Part shown: positions 46,557 to 56,667 of the stretch, in pieces
How the letters are laid out: every line of letters begins with the position of its first letter
How positions within the stretch are numbered: the first letter of the stretch is position 1
Assembly (NCBI RefSeq): GCF_025149465.1
Contig: NZ_CP102275.1
Location: 186,001 to 250,000, forward strand
DNA: 64,000 bases
Direction of reading: 5' to 3'
Source of the DNA: Thomasclavelia spiroformis DSM 1552
Lineage (GTDB): Bacteria > Bacillota_I > Bacilli_A > Erysipelotrichales > Coprobacillaceae
Made by a program: the position numbers and the translations under genes
Notes under the pieces: generated by a model
Told to the model about the DNA's origin: nothing
Databases searched by the model: none
The model's input: only the letters and a program-made list of their open reading frames with translations

Positions 46557-47402
46557 TTAATCTTCATTAATCTTTATATATTGTTTTTTTCGATATTGTT
46601 TTGGGGTAATTTTATATATTTCTTTAAAAATACGATTAAATATTTGAATATTTGCAAATCCGTTATTTAGTGCAATTTCAACAATGGTATTATTTTTATA
46701 TTTTAAATCTGATAAGCAATGTTCTAAACGAACATTACGTAAATATTCAAAAATTGTAATACCGGTTTTCTTTTTGAAAATATTTGATAAGTATGATTTA
46801 TTATAATTAGTAATAAGTGCTAGTTTATCTAATGTTATTTTTTGCTGATAATGTTGATTAATGTATTTTATGATAGAAATAACTAATTCATAACTTTCAT
46901 CATCATGTTTTTCTTTAATATAAAATCCATCAACAATTAATTTCTCAGCTAAGATTTTAATAATTTTTAAAACAATAATATGTGCATCCAATAAGTTGTT
47001 TTTTTCATGAGCAGTAACTAATTTAAATAAATAATCAATAATTTCTTTACTAGCGTCTAAATTTGTTTTTAGACTAAAACCATGATCTTTACATTTAGGA
47101 CAAATACTATCTATATAATCTCGATCAATCAATAAAACAATTCCTTCTAATCCATTTTTAACATCTATATCGTGAATTACTCCTGAATTGACTAATAAAA
47201 GTGTCCCAGTTGGAGCAATAATTTTTTCATCTTCCATACATTGTACTTTTAATCCTTTCACAACATAGGTAATCTCGATGCTATTATGACAATGATAATC
47301 GATATAATTGTCTTTATCGTGATGGGTGTGAAGTAAAGTATAAAATGTATTTTTTGAATAATTAATTCTTTCATGCTTACGCACAACTATACGTTCTCTC
47401 AT
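46557..47402 (-). CDS. AraC-family transcriptional regulator with cupin sensor domain
   Basis: A 281-aa regulator. The N-terminal cupin (YIDYHCHNSIEITYVVKG, residues about 33-50) would bind a sugar. The C-terminal pair of helix-turn-helix motifs includes ITLDKLALITNYNKSYLSNIFKK and the second motif IVEIALNNGFANIQIFNRIFKE, ending ITPKQYRK. It is upstream of the esterase and divergent from the GH3 gene, so it probably controls one or both. Confidence 0.92.
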   Translation of the reverse strand: MRERIVVRKHERINYSKNTFYTLLHTHHDKDNYIDYHCHNSIEITYVVKGLKVQCMEDEKIIAPTGTLLLVNSGVIHDIDVKNGLEGIVLLIDRDYIDSICPKCKDHGFSLKTNLDASKEIIDYLFKLVTAHEKNNLLDAHIIVLKIIKILAEKLIVDGFYIKEKHDDESYELVISIIKYINQHYQQKITLDKLALITNYNKSYLSNIFKKKTGITIFEYLRNVRLEHCLSDLKYKNNTIVEIALNNGFANIQIFNRIFKEIYKITPKQYRKKQYIKINED

Positions 47403-47612
47403 TGTTTCTTATTTTATTCCTTTCGCATATAAACTTTTTTAAATATCAATAAATGATATAGATGTTTTTCGTAAAAATAATATCATGTATTACTTGATTC
47501 ATAAAGTTATAATAAGTAATTAAACACAATACCTTGTTTAAATTTTAGTTTGCAAATTCAGTAGTTATAAATGGATAAAATTTAGTTAAATTAAAAATTT
47601 AACCGTATACTA

Positions 47613-47755
47613 TTTACATTTTAGTAAATATTTTTTATAATTTAGACAGTTAAATAAGTTGTTAAATAGTGTGTAACTAGTAATGTAGGCATTAACTATA
47701 CTCAACCTTAGAAAGTTTATGACTTTGTAGGATTAGTATTGTTAATGCCTTTTTT
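47613..47755 (+). promoter_or_regulatory. Promoter plus RNA antiterminator (RAT) and terminator ahead of GH3
   Basis: TTTACA (47613-47618), 17 bp, TATAAT (47636-47641). The transcript begins with GTGTGTAACTAGTAATGTAGG (within 47669-47696), which resembles the RAT of BglG/LicT-type antiterminators. Its 3' part overlaps a perfect 9-bp terminator stem, GGCATTAAC (47688-47696) with GTTAATGCC (47741-47749), followed by TTTTTT. RAT folding and terminator folding exclude each other. Confidence 0.8.
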
Positions 47756-47828
47756 AATAGAAATGCGCGCTTTCTATTAAACATTAGCTAGAAATTATTT
47801 GCAACTTAATCGTGAAAGGAGAGAAAGC

Positions 47829-50800
47829 ATGAAAAAAACATATAAGCGAGTGCTTGCAACTTCTATGTCAGCTGCACTTGCGATGACAAGTATGGTTCCA
47901 GCATTTGCTAAAACAACTGATGGTAGTATTTCAGCACGTGAAGAAAAAAATGCTGAACTTTCAATGAACCTTGCGACACAAGGAATGGTTTTATTAGAAA
48001 ATAACAACAATGTTCTTCCGATGGCATCAAGTGGAAATGTTGCATTGTTTGGTGGAGGTGCAGTAAAAACAGTAAAAGGTGGTACTGGATCAGGTGATGT
48101 TAATCAACGTAGTGTAACAAGTGTATGGGATGGATTTAAAAATGCCGGATATAATGTTACATCTGAAAATTAGTTAAATGAATTTGAAGCATATTATGAT
48201 GAAGAAACAGGTGGCTCATCTGGAGGTCTATTGGGATCACCAAAAGTAGAAGATACACTTATTAGTGATGCTCAAATTGAAGAAGCCAAACAAGATGGAA
48301 CAACTACTGCAGTTTATGTAATTGCGCGTAATTCGGGGGAATTTGCGGATCGATTAGATGCAGAAGGTGATTATCAATTATGGAGTAATGAAGAAGAAAA
48401 CTTGAAAAAAGTGGTAGCTAACTTCGATAATGTAATTGTTGTATTGAATGTTGGAGGAATTATTGATACTAAATTCTTCCATGAAATTGAAGGATTAGAT
48501 AGTTTATTACTTATGTCACAAGCTGGTATGCGCGGTGGTGACGCTGTTGTAAAAGTACTAAATGGTGAAGTTACACCATCAGGAAAACTTACAGATACAT
48601 GGGCAGTAAATTATGAAGATTATTCATCATCAGAAACTTTTGGTAAAAATGATGTAAATACTACACAAGAAGATTATACAGATGATATTTACGTAGGATA
48701 TCGTTATTTTGATACATTTAATGTAACACCTGCATATGAATTCGGTTATGGTTTATCATATACAGATTTTAATATTGATGTTAAAGATGTAACTGTAGAT
48801 GAAGAAAATGTAACAGTCGATGTTAAAGTAACAAATGTAGGAAAACAATATTCTGGAAAAGAAGTAGTAGAAGTATACTTCTCTGCACCGGATGGGGCTC
48901 TTGAAAAACCATATCAAGAATTAGCAACATATGGAAAAACAGATACATTGGCACCTGGTGAGTCACAAACATTGACATTATCATATGCAACTACTGAAAT
49001 GTCTGCTTATTCAGAAGATTTAGCAGCATATGTAATGGAAGATGGAGATTATTTAGTTAGAGTTGGAAATAGTTCAAGAAATACAAGTGTAGAAGCAGTA
49101 ATTAACTTAGATTCAAATAAAGTAACAGAACAATTAAGTAATCAAATGGTACAAGATGAAGAAATAGACACTTTATCAAATGAAGGTGCTACACCATATA
49201 CATATGAAGGAGAAGCTGAAGAAATTGCAAAAGCTGAAAGATTTGAACTTGATGCAAATGCAATTGAAACAGTAAATAATGCTTCAGAATATGATGATGA
49301 AAGTGTAATCTCATATGTTTATGAAGGCAGTGATTATACAGTAGTGGATCAAGAAGCTAATCCACGTTATACAAAAGCTCCAAGTGGAAACAATACAACT
49401 CCAAGTCAGTTGATTGAACCATATGAAGAAACTATTCAATATGTAGAAAAAACAAAAGAAAATCCAACATTATTAGATGTATATCAAGGAACTGTAACAA
49501 TGGAAGAATTGCTTGCAAGTCTTTCTGTTGAAGAAATGTCTAATATTGTTGAAGGACTTGGATGGGGTGGAGGTAGTGAACCAATTATCGGTGCCCAAGC
49601 AAATAGTGTAAAAGGTGCTGCAGGTGAAACTACATCTAAATATTATGAAACAAGAGCTATTCCAAATACAGTATTAGCAGATGGGCCAGCAGGAATTCGT
49701 ATTACTCAAAGTTATGAAGAAGATGGAACAACTTATTATCAATATTGTACAGCTTTCCCAATTGGAACATTAATTGCACAATCTTGGGATAAAGACGTTG
49801 CAAAACAATTTGGTGAAGCTATTGGAGAAGAAATGCTTGAAATGGGTGTAACTATGTGGTTAGCGCCAGGTATGAATATTCATAGAAATCCATTATGTGG
49901 ACGTAACTTCGAATATTATTCAGAAGATCCATTAGTAGCAGGAGTAACTGCAGCTTCAACAACATTAGGTGTTCAAAGTCATGAAGGTATTGGAGTTACA
50001 TTGAAACATTATGCAGCAAACAATCAAGAAGATAATCGTAATGCAGTTAATAACACAATTACAGAACGTGCTTTACGTGAAATTTATTTAAAAGGATTTG
50101 AAATTGCAGTAAAAACTGCTAACCCAATGGCGCTTATGACATGTTATAATTTAAATAATGCTATGCCAGGTGCTGATGACTATGATTTATGTACAGATAT
50201 TCCTAGAGGAGAATGGGGATTCAATGGATTGATTATGACAGACTGGGGTGGAGGACAATCAACACCAGTAAACTCTATGCATGCTGGAAATGACTTAATT
50301 ATGCCAGGTGGATCTTCAAAATCAATTGCAGAAGCAACTGGAGTAACACTTCCATTAGGAGATTTACAAAAAGCAACTCGTAATGTATTAAATGTAATTA
50401 TGGATTCAACACAATTTAAGAAAATTGGTGTTGAAAATGGTGTAGAAGTAGAAATTGGTAAATTTACTGAATCTGCAGGATTAGGATTATTCTTAGATGT
50501 AACAAAATCAGAAGTAACATCAGTAAATAAAACAGCATTGCAAATCGCAGTAGATGTAGCAAGCAATATAGCAGATGAAGAATTAGAAAACGTAGTACCA
50601 GCTGTAGCAAATGAACTTAAAGCAGCATTAGAAGAAGCAAAAGCAATCTTAGAAGATGCTACTGCAGAACAAGAAACAGTAGATGCATCATTTGATCGTT
50701 TAGCAACAGCTATCCAAATGCTAGATTTCATTAAAGGAGATAAAGCAGCATTACGTTCATTCATCACAAAAGTAGAAAATACAGTTGAAGAAGAATATAC

Positions 50801-51326
50801 ACCAGCTACATGGACAGCATTTGCAGCAGCATTAGGAACAGGAAATACAGTATTAGCAAATGAAAATGCAATGCAAGAAGAAGTAGATAATGCATATACT
50901 AATTTAGTAAAAGCATATTTGAACTTAAGATTAGTACCAAATAAAGATAAATTAGAAGATCTAATCAATCAAACAAAAGCATTAGTAGCAGCAAATTATA
51001 CAGCTGATACATGGAAAAATGTAAGTGATGCATTAGTATTAGCAGAAAATGTAATGAGCAATGAAAATGCAACAAGTGAAGAAGTTGCAAATGCCGAAAC
51101 TGTATTAACAAAAGCAGTAGAAGGATTAGTAGTAAATAATACGCCAGTAACTCCAAGTACACCAGCTGTAGACAATACAGTAGACAGTACAGTAAAAACA
51201 CCAGTAAACAGTGGAGATACAACAGCAAGTGTAAAAACAGGAGATGAAAGCTTAACAGGATTATTTGGAGGAATCACATTATTAAGCTTAGCTGGAGCAG
51301 TATTACTTAAAAGAAAAGAAAATTAG
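47829..51326 (+). pseudogene. GH3 glycoside hydrolase with in-frame TAG at codon 115
   Basis: The frame reads through as one 1165-codon gene except for TAG at 48171-48173. The signal peptide is MKKTYKRVLATSMSAALAMT... after AAAGGAGAG. The domain order is permuted: the GH3 C-domain comes first (VLLENNNNVLPM, then past the stop LNEFEAYYDEE), followed by a fibronectin-like domain and then the catalytic barrel with VLADGPAGIR, LKHYAANNQE and nucleophile Asp805 in MTDWGGG. Three FIVAR repeats, SVKTGD (1134) and the KRKEN tail finish it. Family members usually have Trp-Leu at this spot, so TGG to TAG is likely. The downstream part alone would lack a signal peptide. Activity is probably beta-glucosidase or beta-hexosaminidase. 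Confidence 0.85.
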
Positions 51327-51379
51327 TAAATAGATAACAGAAATGTTTTTCTCAAAAATATAGACAGATTTCCTTGTAA

Positions 51380-51419
51380 AAACTCATAGAAATGAAATTC
51401 ATTTGCTATGAGTTTTTTT
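51380..51419 (+). terminator. Terminator after GH3
   Basis: AAACTCATAG/CTATGAGTTT stem (51380-51389, 51406-51415) followed by a continuous T-run. Confidence 0.85.
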
Positions 51420-51534
51420 ATAAAAATAAAATTAATGAGATAGGTAAAATACGATTATAAATAAAGATTAATTATATGATAAATAATGTTATACTGTTAA
51501 AATAAAAGCTAATAAAAATGGATGTGATTAATAG

Positions 51535-52368
51535 ATGTATAAATATGAAAAAATTGTATATAATGACAATTTGCCTATAAAATTATATGATTTTTTTAAT
51601 GAAGAAAGTGAAGGAAATATAATTGAAAAACATTGGCATAGTAGTATTGAAATTTTAATACCTTTATATGGCAAATTTGAATTATGGGTGAATGGAATCA
51701 ATGTGGAGATAAGTGCTGGAAAAGTATACATTATTAACTCAAAAATTATTCATGCTATTAATGGAATAAAGGATGAAAAAATATATAAAGGGTATGCTTT
51801 ACAAATTAGTTATGATTATATGAAAGAATGTTGCCCACAAATAGATATATTTTCTTTTCAACAACCCGATGAAAAAGTTAATAAAGCATTAATGCGTACT
51901 TTAATAGAGATAATTAGATTTTATGAAAGTAAGGAAAAGTATAATGATATAAGAATGAAAAGTTATCTTCAAAAAGTTGTATTTATTTTATTAAGTAAAT
52001 TATCTAGAGAAAAAAGTGATTGCTTAAAATTGAAAGACAATAAGTGCAAAAATAAGATTGTAAAAATTACAAAATATATAGAAGATAATTATCAAAATGA
52101 GCTGACAGTACAACAAATTGCAGATACATTTAAAATATCATCAGGATATCTATCTAAATTATTTAAAGAAAATTTAAATTTAACAGTGAAAAAATATCTA
52201 TATCAAATAAGGTTGGAACATGCAGAAGAAGAATTGATTGAAACTGATTATTCAATTATTGATATTGCCTTTGAAAATGGCTTTCCAAATACTAAATCAT
52301 TTTGTCAAATATTTAAACGGAAAAATCATATGACTCCAGCAAAATTTAGAAATATGATGAGAAAATGA
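51535..52368 (+). CDS. AraC-family transcriptional regulator
   Basis: A 277-aa regulator with an N-terminal cupin (IEKHWHSSIEILIPLYGKFEL) and a C-terminal AraC domain: LTVQQIADTFKISSGYLSKLFKE, then SIIDIAFENGFPNTKSFCQIFKR and MTPAKFRNM. It lies directly upstream of, and in the same direction as, the esterase gene whose promoter has two direct repeats, making that gene the likely target. The ribosome site is weak. Confidence 0.92.
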   Translation: MYKYEKIVYNDNLPIKLYDFFNEESEGNIIEKHWHSSIEILIPLYGKFELWVNGINVEISAGKVYIINSKIIHAINGIKDEKIYKGYALQISYDYMKECCPQIDIFSFQQPDEKVNKALMRTLIEIIRFYESKEKYNDIRMKSYLQKVVFILLSKLSREKSDCLKLKDNKCKNKIVKITKYIEDNYQNELTVQQIADTFKISSGYLSKLFKENLNLTVKKYLYQIRLEHAEEELIETDYSIIDIAFENGFPNTKSFCQIFKRKNHMTPAKFRNMMRK

Positions 52369-52370
52369 CG

Positions 52371-52420
52371 CTATTTAGTAAAAAAATTGCCCTATTTAGT
52401 ATAGAAAATTTTTATATAAT
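52371..52420 (+). promoter_or_regulatory. Esterase promoter with two AraC-like direct repeats
   Basis: CTATTTAGTA occurs at 52371-52380 and 52392-52401, 21 bp apart (two helical turns). The second copy overlaps the -35 position for TATAAT at 52415-52420. This is the geometry of AraC-family activator sites. Confidence 0.7.
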
Positions 52421-52449
52421 ATATATATTAGAAAGAAAGGAGAATAAAG

Positions 52450-54564
52450 ATGCTAAAAAAATTAATGAGTTGCCTGATTTGTATGCTCATGGTCATTGGA
52501 ATATGTAAAACCCCTACAATGGCTATAAGTGAAGTTACAGCATCAGGAACACAAAAAGCGTATATTGTTGGTGATGACTGGGGACCAGCAGTAACAAAAA
52601 CAGTAATCGAATTAGATAAAGCGATTGACAGTAGCTCAGTCAGTAAAGAAAAATTCAATGTAGTAGAAGAAAAACAATCTTATACAAATCAACCAGTAGC
52701 TAGAACAGTGACAGATGCATATACATCTGATGCTAATGGTAATAAGGTTGAAAGCAGTTCAAACTATATTACAATTGAAATGTATGTTTCACCAAGTGAA
52801 GGATCACCATTCTTCTATGATTTCATGAGCGGAAGAAATGTATGGTGCGAAACATATAAATTAAATGTATCATTAGTAGATGGCATGACATTGACAGCTG
52901 GAGAAGAAACAGTTAATGCATTAGCAATTGAAGCAGACATCAATGTATCAGACCCAGCTGAAAGAATCTGTCCACAGTTAGATGGTTTTGATACAACAAA
53001 AACATATACTGCAACAGATGGAACAACATATTCATATGCAGAATACTTACCGGCAGAAGATAATCAGAAAAATGCATTAGTAATCTGGTTACATGGAGCA
53101 GGAGAAGGTGGAGTAGATCCAACAATCGATTTACTTGCAAATGAAGTAACAGCATTAGCAGGAGATGAATTCCAAGAATTATTTAAAGGAGCATATGTAT
53201 TAGCACCACAATCACCAACAATGTGGATGGATGATGGTACAGGGGCTTATCAAAATGGAGACAAGGGATCATGCTATGCAGAAAGCCTATTTGAATTGAT
53301 AGAAACATATGTAAAATCAAATGAAGATATCGATACAAATCGTATAATCATCGGAGGATGTTCAAACGGTGGATATATGACAATGGAAATGATTTTAAAA
53401 CATCCAGATTATTTTGCGGCAGCATATCCGATTTGTGAAGCATTCCAAGATCAATATATAAGCGATGAACAAATAGAATCAATCAAAGATATGCCAATCT
53501 GGTTTACATATGCAAAAACAGATAGAACAGTAAATCCAGAATTATGTACAGAAGCAACAGTAGCAAGATTAATAGAAGCAGGAGCAAAAAATATTCATGT
53601 ATCAGCATTTGAAGATGTACATGACACAACAGGAAGATTTACAAATGCAGATGGAACACCATATACATATGATGGACACTGGTCATGGGTATACTTTGAT
53701 AACAACGAATGCTATGATGAAAATGGAGTAAATGCATGGCAATGGCTTGCAAAACAAAATAAAGTGAGTGGAGAAGTTGTAGACAAAACAGCATTAAAAA
53801 TTGCAGTAGATCTAGCTAATGCAATTACTGATGAAGATTTAGCTAATGTTGTACAAGCAGTAGTTGATGAATTCAAAATGGCAAGAGATGAAGCTAATGC
53901 AGTATATAATAATGTTAGTGCTACTCAAGAAGAAGTAAATAATGCATTTGATAGGCTTGCTAACGCTATGCATATGTTAGACTTTAAACAAGGCGATAAA
54001 ACAGCATTAAAAGCATTTATCGATAAAGTTAGCGGATTAGAAGCTGCTAAATATACAGAAGCTACATGGACAGTATTTGAAACAGAATTAAATGAAGCAG
54101 TAGCAGTATATGAAGATTTAAATGCAATGCAAGAAGAAGTAAACAATGCATACAGTGAATTAGTAACAGCATTCTTGAACTTAAGATTAATTCCAGATAA
54201 GAGCTTATTAGAAGAATTAATCAATAAGGCAGAAGGATTAAACGGAGTAAACTATACAAAAGCATCATATGCTGCAGTAGAAAATGCTTTATTAACAGCA
54301 AAAGCAGTATATGAAAATCCAAATGCAACACAAGAAGTAGACAATGCAAAAGCAACATTAGAAAAAGCAATAGCCGGATTACAAGCAAATCCAAGTACAC
54401 CATCAAATGTAGACAATACAGTAAAAACACCAGTAAATAATGGTGATACTACAAGTGTAAAAACAGGTGATGATGTTAATATGTTAGGAACATTAGCAGG
54501 GCTTGCGTTATTAAGTATTGTAGGAGCTAAAGTTCTTAGAAAAAAAGAAGATTCATGTAATTAA
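52450..54564 (+). CDS. Cell-wall-anchored alpha/beta-hydrolase (esterase)
   Basis: A 704-aa exported hydrolase. After the signal peptide (cleavage near TMA) comes an Ig-like domain (residues about 30-165), then the hydrolase core with WLHGAGEGGVDP, nucleophile Ser305 in IIGGCSNGGYM, Asp region YAKTDRTVNP and His410 in YDGHWSWVYF. Three FIVAR repeats, SVKTGD and the RKKEDSCN tail follow. The core resembles secreted feruloyl/acetyl esterase and peptidase-like hydrolases. One FIVAR repeat lacks a codon found in its paralogues (ATQEVDN against ATQEEVDN), and the linker has DTTSVKTG instead of DTTVSVKTG. GAAAGGAG precedes the ATG. Confidence 0.85.
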   Translation: MLKKLMSCLICMLMVIGICKTPTMAISEVTASGTQKAYIVGDDWGPAVTKTVIELDKAIDSSSVSKEKFNVVEEKQSYTNQPVARTVTDAYTSDANGNKVESSSNYITIEMYVSPSEGSPFFYDFMSGRNVWCETYKLNVSLVDGMTLTAGEETVNALAIEADINVSDPAERICPQLDGFDTTKTYTATDGTTYSYAEYLPAEDNQKNALVIWLHGAGEGGVDPTIDLLANEVTALAGDEFQELFKGAYVLAPQSPTMWMDDGTGAYQNGDKGSCYAESLFELIETYVKSNEDIDTNRIIIGGCSNGGYMTMEMILKHPDYFAAAYPICEAFQDQYISDEQIESIKDMPIWFTYAKTDRTVNPELCTEATVARLIEAGAKNIHVSAFEDVHDTTGRFTNADGTPYTYDGHWSWVYFDNNECYDENGVNAWQWLAKQNKVSGEVVDKTALKIAVDLANAITDEDLANVVQAVVDEFKMARDEANAVYNNVSATQEEVNNAFDRLANAMHMLDFKQGDKTALKAFIDKVSGLEAAKYTEATWTVFETELNEAVAVYEDLNAMQEEVNNAYSELVTAFLNLRLIPDKSLLEELINKAEGLNGVNYTKASYAAVENALLTAKAVYENPNATQEVDNAKATLEKAIAGLQANPSTPSNVDNTVKTPVNNGDTTSVKTGDDVNMLGTLAGLALLSIVGAKVLRKKEDSCN

Positions 54565-54619
54565 CGTAAAGGATGCTTTTAATAATTAAGTGCTTTAGTG
54601 AAAATTGCTCTAAAATGTA

Positions 54620-54653
54620 AAGGGAATATTGATTATGATCAATATTCCTTTTT
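54620..54653 (+). terminator. Terminator of the esterase gene
   Basis: GGAATATTGAT/ATCAATATTCC perfect 11-bp stem (54623-54633, 54638-54648) with a 4-nt loop followed by T residues. Confidence 0.85.
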
Positions 54654-54729
54654 AAAATACCTATCGCTTTTAAAAGAGGGAGATGCGGATAATTTCTTGG
54701 GTCAGAAATAACGTATTGGAAGAAAATTT

Positions 54730-55242
54730 ATGTCATATACAAAATAAGAAAAACAACTAGCACTTTCAGTATATGATCAAACCGGTTCAATGGCTAAAGT
54801 AATCAATAAACTAAGGTATCCTACTAGATAAAATATGTATACATGGATTAAAAATAGAAATATCGAAATTAAGAAACTGAACCATGTTGATTATTGAGAT
54901 ACACCTGAGCACAGAAGACATCCATCACTAGAATTAAAATTATCAATCATTCGTCGTTGCTTTCAAGAAGGAGAAGAGATAAAATCAGTATCAGAGGAAA
55001 CTGGTTACTCAGGAGCGAGTATCTATCTTTGGAGAAGAAAATATGTTGTTGGAGGTGCATCTTCATTGGTCAGTAAAAAGAAACATTTACCTCGTGGTAA
55101 AATCATTACAGATACGTCCGGCCATGATTCTAGACAAGAAGAACTTGTATCAAAAATCAAAGAATTAGAAATGGAAAATGATATTCTTAAAGAGACAATT
55201 AAAATATTAAAAAAGATCAGGGCATCGATCAGTTTAATTTAA
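54730..55242 (+). pseudogene. IS3-family orfA remnant
   Basis: Reading from ATG 54730, three in-frame stops (TAA, TAA, TGA) interrupt a helix-turn-helix protein. The C-terminal part is clear: SIIRRCFQEGEEIKSVSEE, GASIYLWRRKY and the leucine-zipper segment ELEMENDILKETIKIL. It is not functional as read. Confidence 0.8.
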
Positions 55243-55259
55243 AAAACAAAGAAAAGACA

Positions 55260-56140
55260 ATGATCATCGATGCCCTAAGAGATAAATATTCATTGTCATT
55301 GCTTTTGAAAAGGATGGATATTTCAAAAAGTAGTTATTGCTATCAGCATAAGATTATCTATTCAAAAGGAAAATACGAAGTGACAACTAATGAAATTATG
55401 CATTTATTTCATAAAAATGATAGCAGATATGGCTATCGAAGGATCTATGCCTTGCTGAAAAAACAAAATATCATTATATCCGAAAAAATTGTTAGAAGGA
55501 TTATGAAAGAAAATCATTTGGTAGTTAAAATCAAAAAGACCAAGAAATACAGTTCCTATATAGGAGAAATTTCGAAAGCAGCTGAAAATCTTATTAACAG
55601 GAATTTCCATTCTGACAAACCTAATCAGAAAATGCTGACAGATATTACTGAATTTTCGATACCGGCTGGAAAGGTATATCTTTCACCAATCATAGATTGT
55701 TTTGATGGGATGGTGACTGCATGGAAAATCAGTACAAATCCAAATGCAGAACTCGTCAACAGTATGTTAGATGAATACCATAAAACACTGAAAAACGGAG
55801 AAAAGCCCATCATACACAGTGACCGTGGAGCGCATTATCGATGGCCAGAATGGATCAATAGAATGAATAGGTATGGATTTCAAAGAAGTATGTCCAGAAA
55901 AGGCTGTTCGCCAGATAACTCAGCATGCGAAGGGTTCTTTGGAAGAATGAAAAATGAAATGATATTAGTATAGAAGAATTTATATTTCTTATAAACGAGT
56001 ATATTGTATGGTACAATACTAAAAGAATAAAGAAATCGTTAAATTATCTAAGTCCGAAAGAGTACAGACAATTACTGGATCTTGAAATAAAAAGGTCCAA
56101 GAAATTGTCCGCACCTCCGCCTGTAAATTATTTTGTGTAA
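55260..56140 (+). pseudogene. IS3-family orfB transposase, frameshifted
   Basis: An intact N-terminal part of 237 codons has the HTH_21 region RYGYRRIYALLKKQN and DDE-domain pieces: Asp in MLTDITEF, Asp in IIHSDRGAHY and Glu in NSACEGFFGRMKNE. It then stops early at 55973. The expected C-terminus (SIEEFIFLINEYIVWYNTKRIKKSL...) continues in another frame to 56140. A short deletion around 55960-55970 explains both the missing residues and the shift. Confidence 0.82.
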
Positions 56141-56147
56141 AGTCTAT

Positions 56148-56445
56148 TTCCAATGATATATAACTTCCCAATTACCATATGGGACATTTTATTTACTTGT
56201 TATTTTATTCTAAGCTAAGTACAAAGATTTAAATAAATTTTTAAGTATTACATTCTCTGTTATGTGATGTTCTAATTACTTATTGTATTTAAATACTTCA
56301 CGATTTGCATTATTAACAGATTTCGATTATAAAATTCTGTTAAAAAATAACAAGTTTACATTTTTATAATATGAAGAATATATTAACTTTTTTAGTTAAA
56401 TAATAACATTATTTTATGATATAATAAAAAAATCAACATAATCAG
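56148..56445. other. Gene-free AT-rich spacer
   Basis: About 300 bp between the IS3 relic and the man promoter, very AT-rich. A TATAAT-like element occurs near 56420, but no coding frame or strong hairpin is seen. Confidence 0.5.
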
Positions 56446-56581
56446 TAGACATAATTGATATTAAATGGTATAATTATAAATGTAAAAAGTGTGTAACTGG
56501 TCAAGCAGGCATTAACTATACAAAATTATATATTGAGTCTAGTAGACTTTGTATATTTTTGAGTACAGTTAATGTCTTTTT
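56446..56581 (+). promoter_or_regulatory. Promoter plus RAT antiterminator/terminator ahead of the man PTS operon
   Basis: TAGACA (56446-56451), 17 bp, TATAAT (56469-56474). RAT-like GTGTGTAACTGGTCAAGCAGG begins at 56489 (element 56489-56516). It overlaps the left arm of a terminator, GGCATTAACT (56508-56517) with AGTTAATGTC (56567-56576), extended by TATACAAA/TTTGTATA, then TTTTT. The sequence is nearly identical to the element at 47669 ahead of GH3, with CTG/CAG replacing CTA/TAG in the RAT stem. Confidence 0.85.
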
Positions 56582-56667
56582 AATTGTTTGAGAGTTTTCT
56601 CAATAATATTAAGTTACATCGTTTTATGAAATTAATAAAAATTCATACTAAAAGGGAGGAGAAAAAG

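Larger units (their letters stand above)
54730..56147 (+). mobile_element. Degenerate IS3-family insertion sequence
   Basis: The orfA/orfB arrangement has orfB in the -1 frame relative to orfA and an A-rich slippery stretch (AAAAAAG) before the junction, as in IS150-like elements. The right end (TTTTGTGTAAAGTCTA, up to about 56147) looks like an IS3-type terminal repeat. No matching left repeat is visible, so the left boundary is uncertain. Both genes are broken. Confidence 0.75.

Noticed and set aside
48171-48173. Programmed readthrough or recoding of TAG in GH3
   Set aside because: No pyrrolysine genes, recoding hairpin or typical readthrough context is visible. A TGG-to-TAG mutation is simpler.
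50180-51277. Long minus-strand frames (for example 50180-50968) opposite FIVAR and GH3 coding DNA
   Set aside because: They mirror the codon periodicity of the real genes, lack ribosome sites and recognisable domains, and recur opposite every FIVAR region.
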